DNA from: Streptomyces sp. P9-A2
GTDB lineage: Bacteria > Actinomycetota > Actinomycetes > Streptomycetales > Streptomycetaceae
Direction: 5' to 3'
Assembly (NCBI RefSeq): GCF_036634175.1
Contig: NZ_JAZIFX010000001.1
Location: 3,720,001-3,784,000 of the forward strand
Length of the DNA stretch: 64,000 nt
In this document: in pieces, positions 50,689 through 59,713 of the stretch
Layout: each line of letters starts with the position of its first letter
How positions within the stretch are numbered: position 1 is the stretch's first letter
The notes under the pieces: generated by a model
What the model saw: only the letters and a program-made list of their open reading frames with translations
Told to the model about the DNA's origin: nothing
Database searches by the model: none
Program-made: the position numbers and the translations under genes

Positions 50689-51105
50689 TCACGGGTGCAT
50701 GCGGGCTCCCTTGAGGACTTTGTCGACCGCGTTCCTCGGGCCGTGCACGGCCAGGCCGACCAGGTCCAGGTCCGCCGTCGGGACCGCCCGTACCGCCGCG
50801 CGGTTGGCGTCGTCGTGGCCCGTGGCGAACAGGTCGCCGGTGAACAGCGCACGCGGCAGGGCACGGGACAGCGCACGCGTGTGGGCCGCCGTCATGATTT
50901 CCTTGGTGCCTTCGAAGACCAGGACCGGCTGGCGGAACATCGGCAGGTAGGGCACGTCGTCCGCGTCCTGGTAGGGCTCGCCGATCAGTTCGGGGACCTG
51001 GCTGCCCAGGCCGCTGACCAGGAACGCGGTGACGTTGAGGCGCTGCCAGGTTTCCAGGTCCTCGCGCAGCAGGACGGCGATCTTCGTGTCGAAGCGAGTG
51101 CTCAT
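50689..51105 (-). CDS. DUF2000 family protein
   Basis: A 138-aa protein: TRFDTKIAVLLREDLETWQRLNVTAFLVSGLGSQVPELIGEPYQDADDVPYLPMFRQPVLVFEGTKEIMTAAHTRALSR, then FATGHDDANRAAVRAVPTADLDLVGLAVHGPRNAVDKVLKGA. This is the peptidyl-tRNA-hydrolase-II-like DUF2000 fold, function unknown. Divergent from an AraC regulator, with start codons only 49 bp apart, a pairing frequent for this family, implying that the AraC protein controls it. Confidence 0.88.
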   Translation of the reverse strand: MSTRFDTKIAVLLREDLETWQRLNVTAFLVSGLGSQVPELIGEPYQDADDVPYLPMFRQPVLVFEGTKEIMTAAHTRALSRALPRALFTGDLFATGHDDANRAAVRAVPTADLDLVGLAVHGPRNAVDKVLKGARMHP

Positions 51106-51154
51106 GCTCTGAGACTGCCGATCGGCGTACGTCCCCGTCTTGTACGTTGTTTGC

Positions 51155-52000
51155 ATGCCCGCAGCGCGCGCGGAACGCCCCGAGCGGAACGTTTCCGCCT
51201 GGCGGCCCCGGGTCCCGGGCGTCGTCGAGGTGTTCCACGCCTCCTTCACCGAGTACGCCTATCCGATGCACGTCCACGACGCCTGGACGCTGCTCCTCGT
51301 CGACGACGGCGCCGTACGGTACGACCTCGACCGGCACGAGCACGGCACCCCGCACGACACCGTGTCCCTGCTCCCGCCGCACATTCCGCACAACGGCGCC
51401 TCCGCCACCCCGGACGGCTTCCGCAAGCGGGTGCTGTACCTCGACGGGACGCACCTCGGGGACGAGCTGATCGGGTCCGCCGTCGACCGGCCCGACCTGC
51501 GCGATCCGCTGCTGCGGCGGCGTGTCGGGCAGGTGCACGCGGCGCTCGTGGGGCCCGGCGACGAGTTCGAGGCGGAGAGCAGGCTGACGCTCGTCGGGGA
51601 GCGGCTGCGGGCCCATCTGCGGTCGCGGGGCACCGCGCGGGAGCCCCGGCGTGATGATCCCGTCCTCGCGCGGCGGCTGCGGGAGTTGCTCGACGAGCGG
51701 GTCGTGGAGGGGCTGGCCCTGGCGGAGGCCGCGGGGCTGCTGTCCGCGCATCCCGCCCATCTCGTACGGGCGTTCAGCGGCGCCTACGGCATCGCCCCGC
51801 ACCAGTACCTGATGTCCCGCCGGGTGGGGCGGGCCCGTCGGCTGCTGCTCGAGGGCCGGCCGCCGATCGAGGTCGCGGTGGCCACCGGCTTCTACGACCA
51901 GGCCCATCTCACGCGGCACTTCAGGAAGCTGGTCGGCGTCACACCGGGCCGTTACCGGACCACGTCCGACACCGTGCCCCCAGGGGCGGGGCTGCCGTGA
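51155..52000 (+). CDS. AraC-family regulator divergent from DUF2000 gene
   Basis: A 281-aa regulator: N-terminal cupin (about 15-95: VVEVFHASFTEYAYPMHVHDAWTLLLVDDGAVRYDLDRHEHGTPHDTVSLLPPHIPHNG) and C-terminal double HTH (about 170-270: LAEAAGLLSAHPAHLVRAFSGAYGIAPHQYLMSRRVGRARRLLLEGRPPIEVAVATGFYDQAHLTRHFRKLVGVTPGRY). The cupin binds a ligand. Start ATG 51155 lies shortly after a TTGTACGTTGTTTG promoter-like stretch, so translation may be leaderless or nearly so. Confidence 0.92.
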   Translation: MPAARAERPERNVSAWRPRVPGVVEVFHASFTEYAYPMHVHDAWTLLLVDDGAVRYDLDRHEHGTPHDTVSLLPPHIPHNGASATPDGFRKRVLYLDGTHLGDELIGSAVDRPDLRDPLLRRRVGQVHAALVGPGDEFEAESRLTLVGERLRAHLRSRGTAREPRRDDPVLARRLRELLDERVVEGLALAEAAGLLSAHPAHLVRAFSGAYGIAPHQYLMSRRVGRARRLLLEGRPPIEVAVATGFYDQAHLTRHFRKLVGVTPGRYRTTSDTVPPGAGLP

Positions 52001-52102
52001 GCACTCCCGTGAGTCCTGCCGTGAGTCCTGCCGTGAGGACGGGTCCGCCCGTGCGCCTGCACGTCCTCTTCGCGCGGGGGTCCTGCGGCGACTGTGCTGT
52101 GC

Positions 52103-52630
52103 CTACTCGCCCGCGGGCCGCTCGATCAGGCGCGCGAACGCGTCCAGGTTCCGGGTCGACTCGCCGCGCGACACCCGCCAGGCGTGCTCCTTGCGGATCG
52201 CGGTGGCGAACCCGAGCTCCAGAAGGGTGTTGAAACTTCCGTCGGCGGCCTCCAGGACCTGGCCGAGCAGCCGGTCGACCTCGTCGGGGGTGACGGCGGC
52301 CAGCGGGAAACGGCCGGTGACGTAGATGTCGCCGAGCGGGTCCACGGCGTAACCCACGCCGTACAGCTTGAGGTTGCGCTCGAGGAGCCAGCGGTGGACG
52401 GCGGCCTCGTTCTCGTCGGGGTGGCGGACGACGAAGGCGTTGAGGGAGAGCGAGTGACGGCCGACGATGAGGGAGACCGTCGTGGACAGCTTGCGGGTGC
52501 CGGGCAGCTTCACCACGTACGTGCCGGGGGCCGGAGTCTCCCACTCGAGCTCGGCGTCCTTCAGTACGCCCTCGACGACGCGTGCCGCCCGCTGCTCCGC
52601 TCCCGCCGCTCCCGCCGTCCTGTCAGCCAT
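52103..52630 (-). CDS. YbjN-domain protein
   Basis: A 175-aa YbjN protein ([126 protein letters not shown]). The fold resembles type III secretion chaperones; the function in actinobacteria is unknown. ATG 52630 overlaps the mshA stop by 8 bp, and this mshA-ybjN order is conserved in Streptomyces, as I recall, suggesting joint regulation. Confidence 0.88.
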   Translation of the reverse strand: MADRTAGAAGAEQRAARVVEGVLKDAELEWETPAPGTYVVKLPGTRKLSTTVSLIVGRHSLSLNAFVVRHPDENEAAVHRWLLERNLKLYGVGYAVDPLGDIYVTGRFPLAAVTPDEVDRLLGQVLEAADGSFNTLLELGFATAIRKEHAWRVSRGESTRNLDAFARLIERPAGE

Positions 52631-53960
52631 GGTGGGAGCGTACGTGACGGCGGTGCGCCTGCGTCGCGGCCGTGTAGACGTCGGCCGTGGCGGCGGCCGC
52701 CCTGTCCCAGCCGAAGGACCGGGCGTGCAGGGCGGCGGCCTCGCCCATCCGGTCCACGAGGTGCGGCGCGTCGGCGAGATCACGCAGCACGCGCGCGTAC
52801 GCGCGCGGGTCGTGGCCCTGGACGAGGAAACCGGTGTCCCCGTCCCGTACGGCCACCGGCAGTCCGCCGACCGAGGCCGCGAGCACCGGGGTACCGGCCG
52901 CCTGCGCCTCTATGGCGACCAGCCCGAAGGACTCGCTGTAGGACGGCATGACGAGGACGGACGCGGCCCGGAACCAGTCCGCGAGCTGTTCCTGCCCGAC
53001 CGGCGGACAGAACCGTACGACGTCGGCGACGCCCAGGCGGGCGGCCAGCTTCTGCAGCCCCTCGGGCTTGGCGAGGCCGCTTCCGCTGGGACCGCCGACC
53101 ACGGGGACGCAGATCCGCGAGCGCAGCTCGGGGCGCTCGCCGAGCAGGACGGCGACCGCGCGGAGCAGCACGTCCGGAGCCTTGAGGGGCTGGATGCGGC
53201 CCGCGAAGAGCGGGATCAGGGCGTCCTGGGGCAGGCCGAGGCGGGCGCGGGCGGCGGCCCTTCCATCGGCTGGACGGAAGCGGGACAGGTTGACGCCGGG
53301 GTGGACGACGGCGACCTTGTCCTGCTCGGCCTCGTAGTGCCGGACGAGTTCGCCCGCCTCGTCGGCGGTGTTGGCGATCAGCCGGTCCGCGGCGGCGACG
53401 ATCTGGGTCTCGCCGATGACGCGGGCCGCCGGTTCGGGGGTGTCGCCGTCGGCGAGGCTGGCGTTCTTGACCTTGGCCATGGTGTGCATGGCGTGCACCA
53501 GGGGGACGCCCCAGCGCTGGGCGGCCAGCCAGCCGACGTGACCGGAGAGCCAGTAGTGGGAGTGGACCAGGTCGTAGTACCCGGGCCGGTGACCGGCCCA
53601 GGCCTGCATCACACCGTGGGTGAAGGCGCACAGCTGGGCCGGCAGCTCCTCCTTGGCGAGGCCCTCGTAGGGGCCCGCGTCGACGTGCCGGACGAGGACA
53701 CCGGGCGCCAGGTCGACGGTGGGCGGGAGGGCGGCGGCGGTCGCGCGCGTGAAGATCTCGACCTCGATGTTGATCGCGGCGAGGCACTGGGCGAGTTCCA
53801 CGATGTAGACGTTCATGCCGCCGGCGTCGCCGGTGCCCGGCTGGTGGAGCGGGGAGGTGTGCACGGAGAGCATCGCCACGCGGCGGGGCCTGCGGTGCAG
53901 TCGCAGCCGTGGAGGTGCGGCGGGAGAGCGCCGCCCGAGCCTGGCGATGTACTGGCTCAC
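52623..53960 (-). CDS. mshA: D-inositol-3-phosphate glycosyltransferase (mycothiol pathway)
   Basis: A 445-aa GT-B glycosyltransferase. N-terminal acceptor domain: [32 protein letters not shown] (loop with the Msh[11 protein letters not shown] signature) and [17 protein letters not shown]-terminal nucleotide domain: [17 protein letters not shown], the EX7E block in [23 protein letters not shown]. It transfers GlcNAc from UDP-GlcNAc to inositol-3-phosphate, the first step of mycothiol synthesis. GTG start at 53960 after GAGGAGGACCGG. The open frame continuing upstream to 55124 is an artefact. Confidence 0.95.
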   Translation of the reverse strand: MSQYIARLGRRSPAAPPRLRLHRRPRRVAMLSVHTSPLHQPGTGDAGGMNVYIVELAQCLAAINIEVEIFTRATAAALPPTVDLAPGVLVRHVDAGPYEGLAKEELPAQLCAFTHGVMQAWAGHRPGYYDLVHSHYWLSGHVGWLAAQRWGVPLVHAMHTMAKVKNASLADGDTPEPAARVIGETQIVAAADRLIANTADEAGELVRHYEAEQDKVAVVHPGVNLSRFRPADGRAAARARLGLPQDALIPLFAGRIQPLKAPDVLLRAVAVLLGERPELRSRICVPVVGGPSGSGLAKPEGLQKLAARLGVADVVRFCPPVGQEQLADWFRAASVLVMPSYSESFGLVAIEAQAAGTPVLAASVGGLPVAVRDGDTGFLVQGHDPRAYARVLRDLADAPHLVDRMGEAAALHARSFGWDRAAAATADVYTAATQAHRRHVRSHHG

Positions 53961-54239
53961 GTGCCGGTCCTCCTCGCTGCGGGCATGACTGTGGGGGCAT
54001 GACTGTGGGGGGCATGCGATGCGCCCGCCAGTTCCCCAACACCGGAGGGACACGTTCCAATTTCCGGACGACCTCCACGGATCGCGTCTTTGCCGAATCA
54101 TTACCGGATATCGCTCAACCGTTCGAGCGCGGAATGAGTGGGGTGCGCGGGAGGCGCGGGAGGCACGGCACCGGCCGACACAGCACCGGCGCACCGGCCG
54201 ACGCGGCCCCGCTCCGGGGGCCCGCATACCCTCGTACGC

Positions 54240-55112
54240 ATGACCGCCCGCGCCGTCGCCCTCCCCCACGCTCGACCTCTCCCCCACACTCGACTCCGCT
54301 CGAGCGGGGGGACCCCCGTCGTGGGCGCGGTGACGCGCGGTACCACCAACCCGAACCGCCTGCGCCGCATGGATCGCTGGATCGCGGCCACGCACGGCGC
54401 CGAACTGCGCCGCACCGAGCACCCCGTCGCCGTCGACCTCGGCTACGGCGCCGCTCCCTGGACGGCGGTCGAACTGCTGCACCGTCTCCGTGCCGTGGCT
54501 CCGCGCGCGTGCGTGGCGGGCGTCGAGATCGAACCGGCCCGGGTCGCGGCGGCCCGCCCGTACGAGCGTGAGGGGCTGTCCTTCCGGCACGGCGGCTTCG
54601 AGATCCCGCTCCCCGGCCGGCCGGCACTGGTCCGCGCGGCGAACGTCCTGCGCCAGTACGACGAGGCCGAGGTCGCCGCCGTATGGCAGCGGCTGTGCGC
54701 ACGGCTCGCACCGGCCGCCCCGGAACGGGGCTCGCGCGGAGGGCTGCTGGTCGAGGGGACCTGCGACGAGATCGGACGGCGGCACGTCTGGGTCGCCCTC
54801 GGCCCCGAAGGACCGCGCACGGTCACGTTCGCGACCCGCCTCGGCTCTCTGGAGCGCCCCTCGGACCTGGCGGAACGCCTGCCGAAGGCGCTCATCCACC
54901 GCAATGTCCCCGGCGAGCCGGTGCACGCCTTCCTGCGCGACTTCGACCGCGCCTGGGCGGCGGCGGCGCCCTACGCCTCGTACGGGGCCCGCCAGCGCTG
55001 GATCCGTACGGTGCGGGACCTCGCGGCCGACTGGCCGGTGACGGACGGCCCGGCGCGGTGGCGGCAGGGCGAAGTCACGGTGCGGTGGGAGGCCCTGGCA
55101 CCCCGGGGGTGA
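54240..55112 (+). CDS. SAM-dependent methyltransferase-like protein
   Basis: A 290-aa protein from ATG 54240. The Rossmann SAM motif is [23 protein letters not shown] (about 62-85), with [17 protein letters not shown] as motif II and [31 protein letters not shown] as the central part. The substrate is unknown. The repeat at 54261-54318 lies inside the first 27 codons of this reading, adding residues such as [20 protein letters not shown] 54321, right after the repeat, would give a 263-aa protein with a more typical N-terminus ([20 protein letters not shown]), so either start is possible. Confidence 0.8.
   Translation: MTARAVALPHARPLPHTRLRSSGGTPVVGAVTRGTTNPNRLRRMDRWIAATHGAELRRTEHPVAVDLGYGAAPWTAVELLHRLRAVAPRACVAGVEIEPARVAAARPYEREGLSFRHGGFEIPLPGRPALVRAANVLRQYDEAEVAAVWQRLCARLAPAAPERGSRGGLLVEGTCDEIGRRHVWVALGPEGPRTVTFATRLGSLERPSDLAERLPKALIHRNVPGEPVHAFLRDFDRAWAAAAPYASYGARQRWIRTVRDLAADWPVTDGPARWRQGEVTVRWEALAPRG
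54261..54318. repeat. single copy of Streptomyces palindromic repeat at methyltransferase 5' end
   Basis: Same family as the 3830-4128 cluster: two CTCCCCCAC-CTCGAC units, then CTCCGCTCGAGCGGGGGGACCCCC. It can form a hairpin around GCTCGAGC. Falls within or just upstream of the methyltransferase coding region depending on start. Confidence 0.8.
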
Positions 55113-55167
55113 GTCGTTCGTCACATCGACGGGGCGATCGCCATGACGGGGAGGGGGAGGTGGGAAG

Positions 55168-55187
55168 GGTCACCTCTGGTCACTTCA
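55168..55187 (+). repeat. 10-nt direct repeat upstream of NlpC/P60 gene
   Basis: GGTCACCTCT followed directly by GGTCACTTCA, 71 bp upstream of the start. Period ten suggests same-face protein binding. PHO-box-like in wording but not in its 11-nt spacing. Confidence 0.45.
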
Positions 55188-55212
55188 CAGGTCGGCATGG
55201 CAACATCCCCCG

Positions 55213-55229
55213 AGTAACAGGATGTTACT
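55213..55229. promoter_or_regulatory. palindrome upstream of NlpC/P60 gene
   Basis: AGTAACA-GGA-TGTTACT, perfect 7-bp arms with 3-bp centre, 28 bp before ATG 55258. AT-rich relative to surroundings, so either an operator or a leader hairpin. Confidence 0.55.
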
Positions 55230-55257
55230 GACGGTTCATCAGCTTGGGGGCGGGGTC

Positions 55258-56430
55258 ATGAAGGCGGGCAGGCGCACTCTGACGGCGACGGCGGTGGCCG
55301 TGGTCTGCGCGATCACCGTGCTGGCGGCACCGGGCGCGGCGTTCGCCGCCCCCACCCCCCGGCCCTCCCCGGGCACCACGACGGGCGCCGGCGCGCATCC
55401 CGGCACGGACCCCGAGGTCGCACCGTCCAAGGACCTCGAAGCCGTCCGCAAGAAGCTCGAGAAGTTCTACCGCGCGGCGGCCGTCGCCACCGAGGAGTAC
55501 AACGCCGCCGAGGAGAGGACGAAGCAGCAGTCGGCCGAGATCGTCGAGCTGACCGGGAAGATCGTCGAGGGCCAGGAGAAGCTGGACGACCTGAAGGACC
55601 GCGCGGGCGCCGCGGCCGCCTCCCAGTACCGCGGCGGCGGGCTGCCGCCCGAGGCCCATCTGATGCTGAGCGACACCCCCCAGGACTTCCTCGTCGACGC
55701 GGGCCGGATACGTCAGGGCCAGCACGCGGCCAAGGGCCTGCTCGGTGAGATGAAGCGCGCCCAGGAGGACTTGGAGCGGTACGCGGAGGACGCCGAAGCC
55801 CAGTGGCGGAAGCTGGAGACGGGCCGCAGGGCCAAGGCCAAAGCACAGCGGAAGGTCGAGAAGAAGATCGCGGAGGCCGAGAAGGTCGAGTCCGAGCTGG
55901 AGCAGGAGGAGAAGGAACGCCTGGCCGAACTGGAGCGGCAGGCCGCCCGGAAGGCCCAGGCCGCCTGGCTGAAATCCGGCGCCCTCGAAGGCACCGCGGC
56001 CGCGGCGACCGGGCAGGGCAGGAAAGCCGTCGCGTACGCCACCGCCCAGATCGGCAAACCGTATGTGTGGGGCGCCGAGGGCCCGAAGGCGTACGACTGC
56101 TCGGGGCTGACCTCACAGGCGTGGATATCGGCCGGGCAGGCCATCCCGCGCACCTCGCAGGAGCAGTGGAGACAACTGCCGCGCGTCGCCGTCAAGGACA
56201 TGCGGCCGGGCGACCTCATCATCTACTGGGACGACGCCAGCCACGTCGGCATGTACACCGGCGACGGCTCCATGGTGCACGCCCCGCGCCCGGGCCGGAC
56301 GGTGACGACCGCCGGTGCCGGTTCGATGCCCATCCTCGGGGTGGTACGCCCGGGCGGGACCGCCGACGAAAGCGGAGACGACACCGGAGGCGGAAGCAAG
56401 AACAAGAGCGGGCGCGGCAACGGGAGCTGA
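55258..56430 (+). CDS. secreted NlpC/P60 endopeptidase with coiled coil
   Basis: A 390-aa exported cell-wall hydrolase. Signal peptide at 1-33 (basic start, then TATAVAVVCAITVLAAPGAAFAA). Long coiled coil (about 60-235: LEAVRKKLEKFYRAAAVATEEYNAAEERTKQQ..., RAKAKAQRKVEKKIAEAEKVESELEQEEKERLAELERQ). C-terminal NlpC/P60 domain (about 245-370) with catalytic Cys in KAYDCSGLTSQAW, His in DASHVGMYTGDG and third residue His in GSMVHAPRPG. It cuts peptide stems of peptidoglycan (RipA/Cwl type). Start ATG 55258 with GGGGGCGGGG before it; the GTG-run upstream at 55222 crosses the palindrome. Confidence 0.92.
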   Translation: MKAGRRTLTATAVAVVCAITVLAAPGAAFAAPTPRPSPGTTTGAGAHPGTDPEVAPSKDLEAVRKKLEKFYRAAAVATEEYNAAEERTKQQSAEIVELTGKIVEGQEKLDDLKDRAGAAAASQYRGGGLPPEAHLMLSDTPQDFLVDAGRIRQGQHAAKGLLGEMKRAQEDLERYAEDAEAQWRKLETGRRAKAKAQRKVEKKIAEAEKVESELEQEEKERLAELERQAARKAQAAWLKSGALEGTAAAATGQGRKAVAYATAQIGKPYVWGAEGPKAYDCSGLTSQAWISAGQAIPRTSQEQWRQLPRVAVKDMRPGDLIIYWDDASHVGMYTGDGSMVHAPRPGRTVTTAGAGSMPILGVVRPGGTADESGDDTGGGSKNKSGRGNGS

Positions 56431-56890
56431 AACAGGAGCGGGAACGGGAACGCGAACGCGGCATCGCACACGACCGAGGACGCGGTCACAGTCACGGTCA
56501 CGGCGGCAGCCTCGGACACGGGCACGGCCGCGAACTGAGTGACCCGGATCTCGCGCCCTTCCACCCCGCTCGGCCCACCCCGCTCGACCTACCCGTGACC
56601 TGCACCACGTGATCCGATCCACGCAATGGGTGTTGTCAAACCCCCGTGGACGTGACGTTCGTCATTCCGGCTGCATCTCCGATGCCTGTCCAACTGGTGC
56701 CCATTACGCGGCATATGACACTGATTGATGGCCGGGCGACGTGCTCCACGCCATTCCGCTGCGGTGCCGACACCCGCTATCGTCCCCGCTGGAAAGGGCA
56801 CCCCTGCTCGCACGGAGTCGGTGAGCACGGGACGGGCCGAGAGCCCACGCCCCCACCACGCCCTCGGGGGGAGGGAAGGAACCCGGAACA
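56431..56890. other. gene-free interval before phosphatase gene
   Basis: 460 bp with no supported gene. 56431-56540 is a low-complexity tail of AGCGGGAACGGGAACG-type repeats; 56600-56760 is locally less GC-rich and probably carries the promoter of the phosphatase gene. Confidence 0.5.
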
Positions 56891-58417
56891 ATGCCCGCAC
56901 CCGTACCGCGGCAGAGAACGCTCCCGGCCGCGGAAAGCGGTCAGGCGCACGCCGCATCCATGAGCAGCGGTCCCGCCAAGGGCGCCCCGGAGACGGGGAC
57001 AACGGCCCCGCACACGGCGGAACACCCCGCGATCAGCACCATCGGCAGCACCGCGAACGGCAGCGCCGAAGGCGACACCCGCACCGAAACCGACATCGAC
57101 ACCGCGCACCACACGGGGAAGGCCAGGACCAGGATCACGCCGGACAGCGCCGAGGCGGCCTCGACCGCCCCCACCAACCTCACCCTGCTGCTGATCGAGG
57201 ACGACCCGGCAGGCTCGCCGATCGTGCCCGAGCTGCTCGACCGGGGCGGCAGGCCGATCCGCGTCCGCACCGCCCGCAACCTCACCGAGGCCGAGCGGCT
57301 ACTGACCGACGACGTCCACTGCATCCTCCTGGACCTCGCCCTGCCCGCACCCGGCAGCCGGCCGGCAAACGGCGGAAACGGGTCGAGTGGCGCGAACGGC
57401 AGCGGTGGTAACGGCGGTAGCGGCGGCGATGAGGGCGACGACGAGCTCGCCGTGCTCAAGCACGTGCTGGAGCTCGCGCCCCGGCACGCCGTCCTCGCAC
57501 TGACCGCGTCCGGTGACGCCGAGCGGGGCGCCGAAGCGGTGCGCGTGGGCGCCCAGGACTATCTCTTCCGTGACGAGCTGGACAGCAGGCTGCTGAGCAG
57601 GGCCATCCGGTACGCGGTGGAGCGCAAGCGGTCCGACTCGGCCGAGCGCCGGCTCGCCGAGGGCAGACTGCACGCCCGGGAGAACCGCCGGCTGGAACGC
57701 GGGCTGCTGCCGACGCCGCTCCTGGACGGCTCCCCGCTCCACTTCGCCGCCCGCTACCGTCCGGGCCGCTCGCGCGCCCTGCTCGGCGGTGACTTCTACG
57801 ACGTCGTCCGCACCCCGGACGGCACCGTGCACGCCATGATCGGCGACGTCTGCGGCCACGGCCCGGACGAGGCCGCCCTCGGCGTGGAGCTGCGGATCGC
57901 CTGGCGGGCGCTGACCCTGGCGGGCCTGTCCGGGGACGAGCTGCTGGGCACGCTGCAGCAGGTGCTGGAACACGAGCGCGCGGACGACGAGATCTTCGCG
58001 ACCCTCTGCACGGTGGACATCTCCCCTGACGGCCGGGATGCGGGCCTGTGCCTGGCCGGCCATCCGTCACCCCTGCTCGCCCGCCCGGGGCACCCCGCGC
58101 GGCTGCTGCCGTACGACGACAACGGCCCCGCGCTCGGACTGCTGTCCGACGCCCGCTGGCCGCGTACACAGGTGGAGCTGGGCACCGAGTGGAGCCTGAT
58201 GCTCTACACCGACGGCCTGATAGAGGGCCGCGTCGGCGACAGCGGGGAACGGCTCGGCCAGGACGGCATGGTCGGTATGGTCCGCCGCCAGCTCACCGAC
58301 GGCCTGCGCGGCGAGGAACTGCTCCGAGCGGCGGTCAACGAGGTCCGCGCCCTCAACGGCGGCGAGCTGGCCGACGACGTGGCGGTACTCCTCCTGGACC
58401 GGGTGCCACAGCCGTAA
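56891..58417 (+). CDS. receiver-domain/PP2C (SpoIIE-type) phosphatase
   Basis: A 508-aa protein. Residues 1-95 are disordered. A receiver domain (about 96-235: LTLLLIEDDPAGSPIVPELLDRGG..., IHCILLDLALPAPG-like with phospho-acceptor Asp near 145, LALTASGD, AQDYLFRDEL) contains an inserted Gly/Asn/Ser-rich loop (about 155-180). A linker coiled coil (SAERRLAEGRLHARENRRLERGLLP) leads to the SpoIIE/RsbU phosphatase (about 280-505) with metal-binding GGDFYDVV, IGDVCGHG, YTDGLIEGR and ADDVAVLLL. It likely dephosphorylates an anti-anti-sigma factor. Start after GGGAGGGAAGG. Confidence 0.9.
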   Translation: MPAPVPRQRTLPAAESGQAHAASMSSGPAKGAPETGTTAPHTAEHPAISTIGSTANGSAEGDTRTETDIDTAHHTGKARTRITPDSAEAASTAPTNLTLLLIEDDPAGSPIVPELLDRGGRPIRVRTARNLTEAERLLTDDVHCILLDLALPAPGSRPANGGNGSSGANGSGGNGGSGGDEGDDELAVLKHVLELAPRHAVLALTASGDAERGAEAVRVGAQDYLFRDELDSRLLSRAIRYAVERKRSDSAERRLAEGRLHARENRRLERGLLPTPLLDGSPLHFAARYRPGRSRALLGGDFYDVVRTPDGTVHAMIGDVCGHGPDEAALGVELRIAWRALTLAGLSGDELLGTLQQVLEHERADDEIFATLCTVDISPDGRDAGLCLAGHPSPLLARPGHPARLLPYDDNGPALGLLSDARWPRTQVELGTEWSLMLYTDGLIEGRVGDSGERLGQDGMVGMVRRQLTDGLRGEELLRAAVNEVRALNGGELADDVAVLLLDRVPQP

Positions 58418-58483
58418 CCGTGGCCGTGGCCGGTCCAGCCCGATCCGGTCCGGTCCGGTCGCCCCGGCTCCGGTCCGGTGCCT

Positions 58484-58834
58484 TTACCGGCCTCCGTTGT
58501 ACGGGCCGTAGGGGCCGTCGCTGCTGGAGCCCCGGTGGCTGCGCCCGCCGCCGGAGAGGCCACGCAGGGCGGGACGGACGTCGACCATGTAGACGATGGT
58601 CGCGATGAGCCCGATGATCGGCAGGAACGACATGATGTCGAAGATCAGGTTCACCACGAAGGCGAGCCCCAGGATGATCAGCCAGAACGGCTTGGTCTTC
58701 TTGTCCGCCGCGCGGTAGGCGTCCTCGCGACGGGTGGCCGCGTCGATCAACGCGAAGCCGCTGAAAACGATCAGGGCCACGCTCAGCAGCCACATGAACC
58801 CAGCGAAGCCCTGCATCAGCACAACGTCCACCAC
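58484..58834 (-). CDS. DUF2516 family membrane protein
   Basis: A 116-aa protein with three hydrophobic segments (about 5-28 MQGFAGFMWLLSVALIVFSGFALI, 48-66 PFWLIILGLAFVVNLIFDIM, 68-86 FLPIIGLIATIVYMVDV) and a Gly/Ser-rich tail ending GPYGPYNGG. This is the DUF2516 family, restricted to actinobacteria, function unknown. Start at the first of two GTG codons (58834). It precedes the gene order HBHA-like/XRE, conserved in Streptomyces as I recall. Confidence 0.85.
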   Translation of the reverse strand: MVDVVLMQGFAGFMWLLSVALIVFSGFALIDAATRREDAYRAADKKTKPFWLIILGLAFVVNLIFDIMSFLPIIGLIATIVYMVDVRPALRGLSGGGRSHRGSSSDGPYGPYNGGR

Positions 58835-58974
58835 CCGACTCGGCTCGTCCTTACGCGGTCACCGTACCCGCAACCGCCGGCCGGCTGTCCGTAGAACGGG
58901 CCGGACACCACAAGAGTGCCCAGCCCGTTCAGTTCCACCCACTGCTCACCGCTGCCGCTCCGCTCTGCTCGCGG

Positions 58975-59607
58975 CTACTTGGTGGGCGGCGTCGTCTTCT
59001 TGGCCGTGGTCTTGCGCACCGGAGTCTTCTTGGCCTCCGACCCCTTCGCCTCGTCGGAGGCGGAGGCGGTCGGAGCGGCCTTGCCGCCCTTGACGGCCTC
59101 GTCCTCCTTGACCTCGACAGCCTCGACGACCTCGAGCTTCGGCTTGGGCTCGGCCTTCGGCTCGACGGCGACGGCGATGTCCTCGATGCCCTCGGCGGCC
59201 TCACCGCGCCAGGTCTTCACGGTCTGCTCGCCGTGCTCGGCGACCTTCTCGTACGTCTCACGGGCCTTGACGGCGTACTCGGCGGCGACGCCGACGCCCC
59301 GCAGCGCGAGGTCCTGGGCGGTCTCCCCGAACTTCTTGAGGTCGGTGTCGAGCGAACCGAAGAACTCGCCGACCTTGGCCTGGACGGTCTCCTGCGTCTC
59401 CTTGGCCCTGGTGGTCGCCCTCTCCTGGACGGCCTTCGGGTCGGTGTGCCGCACGGCCTCGATGCGCGAAGGAGCCTCGGCGCGGATCTGCTCCACCAGC
59501 CCCGGCACCTTCTTGGCCTGCTGCAGAGCGAGGTCGGCGGTGCCGGCGGCGAAGTAGAGGGGGGTCGGGTTGCTGAAGGTCTTGCGCAGGTCGTCGGTGA
59601 TGGCCAT
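58975..59607 (-). CDS. heparin-binding-hemagglutinin-like helical protein
   Basis: A 210-aa protein: a helical N-terminal part (about 1-150: MAITDDLRKTFSNPTPLYFAAGTADLALQQAKKVPGLVEQIRAEAPSRIEAV..., QERATTRAKETQETVQAKVGEFFGSLDTDLKKFGETAQDLALRGVGVAAEYAVKARETYEKVAEHG) and a Lys/Ala/Glu/Pro-rich tail ending KKTPVRKTTAKKTTPPTK. This resembles mycobacterial HBHA, whose lysine tail binds sulfated glycans; in Streptomyces it may act in membrane or DNA association. Start ATG 59607 after GAGGACCCTC. Next to the XRE regulator on the same strand. Confidence 0.82.
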   Translation of the reverse strand: MAITDDLRKTFSNPTPLYFAAGTADLALQQAKKVPGLVEQIRAEAPSRIEAVRHTDPKAVQERATTRAKETQETVQAKVGEFFGSLDTDLKKFGETAQDLALRGVGVAAEYAVKARETYEKVAEHGEQTVKTWRGEAAEGIEDIAVAVEPKAEPKPKLEVVEAVEVKEDEAVKGGKAAPTASASDEAKGSEAKKTPVRKTTAKKTTPPTK

Positions 59608-59713
59608 GGTGAGGGTCCTCCCGGATCCGTTTTCGGCTTGTTTTTCGTCTTTGTCTTCGTCTTCGCCTGAGGGTCTGTGTGATCCGCGGCGGCGGCCGGT
59701 GCCCTGGTCCGGC

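Noticed and set aside
52623..55124. Single 833-aa minus-strand reading frame covering mshA and beyond
   Set aside because: Sequence upstream of GTG 53960 is Arg/Pro-rich with no domain and runs antisense to the methyltransferase gene; the mshA N-terminus is clear at GTG 53960.
55130..55257. Cyclic-di-AMP (ydaO-type) riboswitch before the NlpC/P60 gene
   Set aside because: Cell-wall hydrolases in Streptomyces can have one, but the conserved riboswitch cores are not seen in this short leader; only a palindrome and a 10-nt repeat are present.
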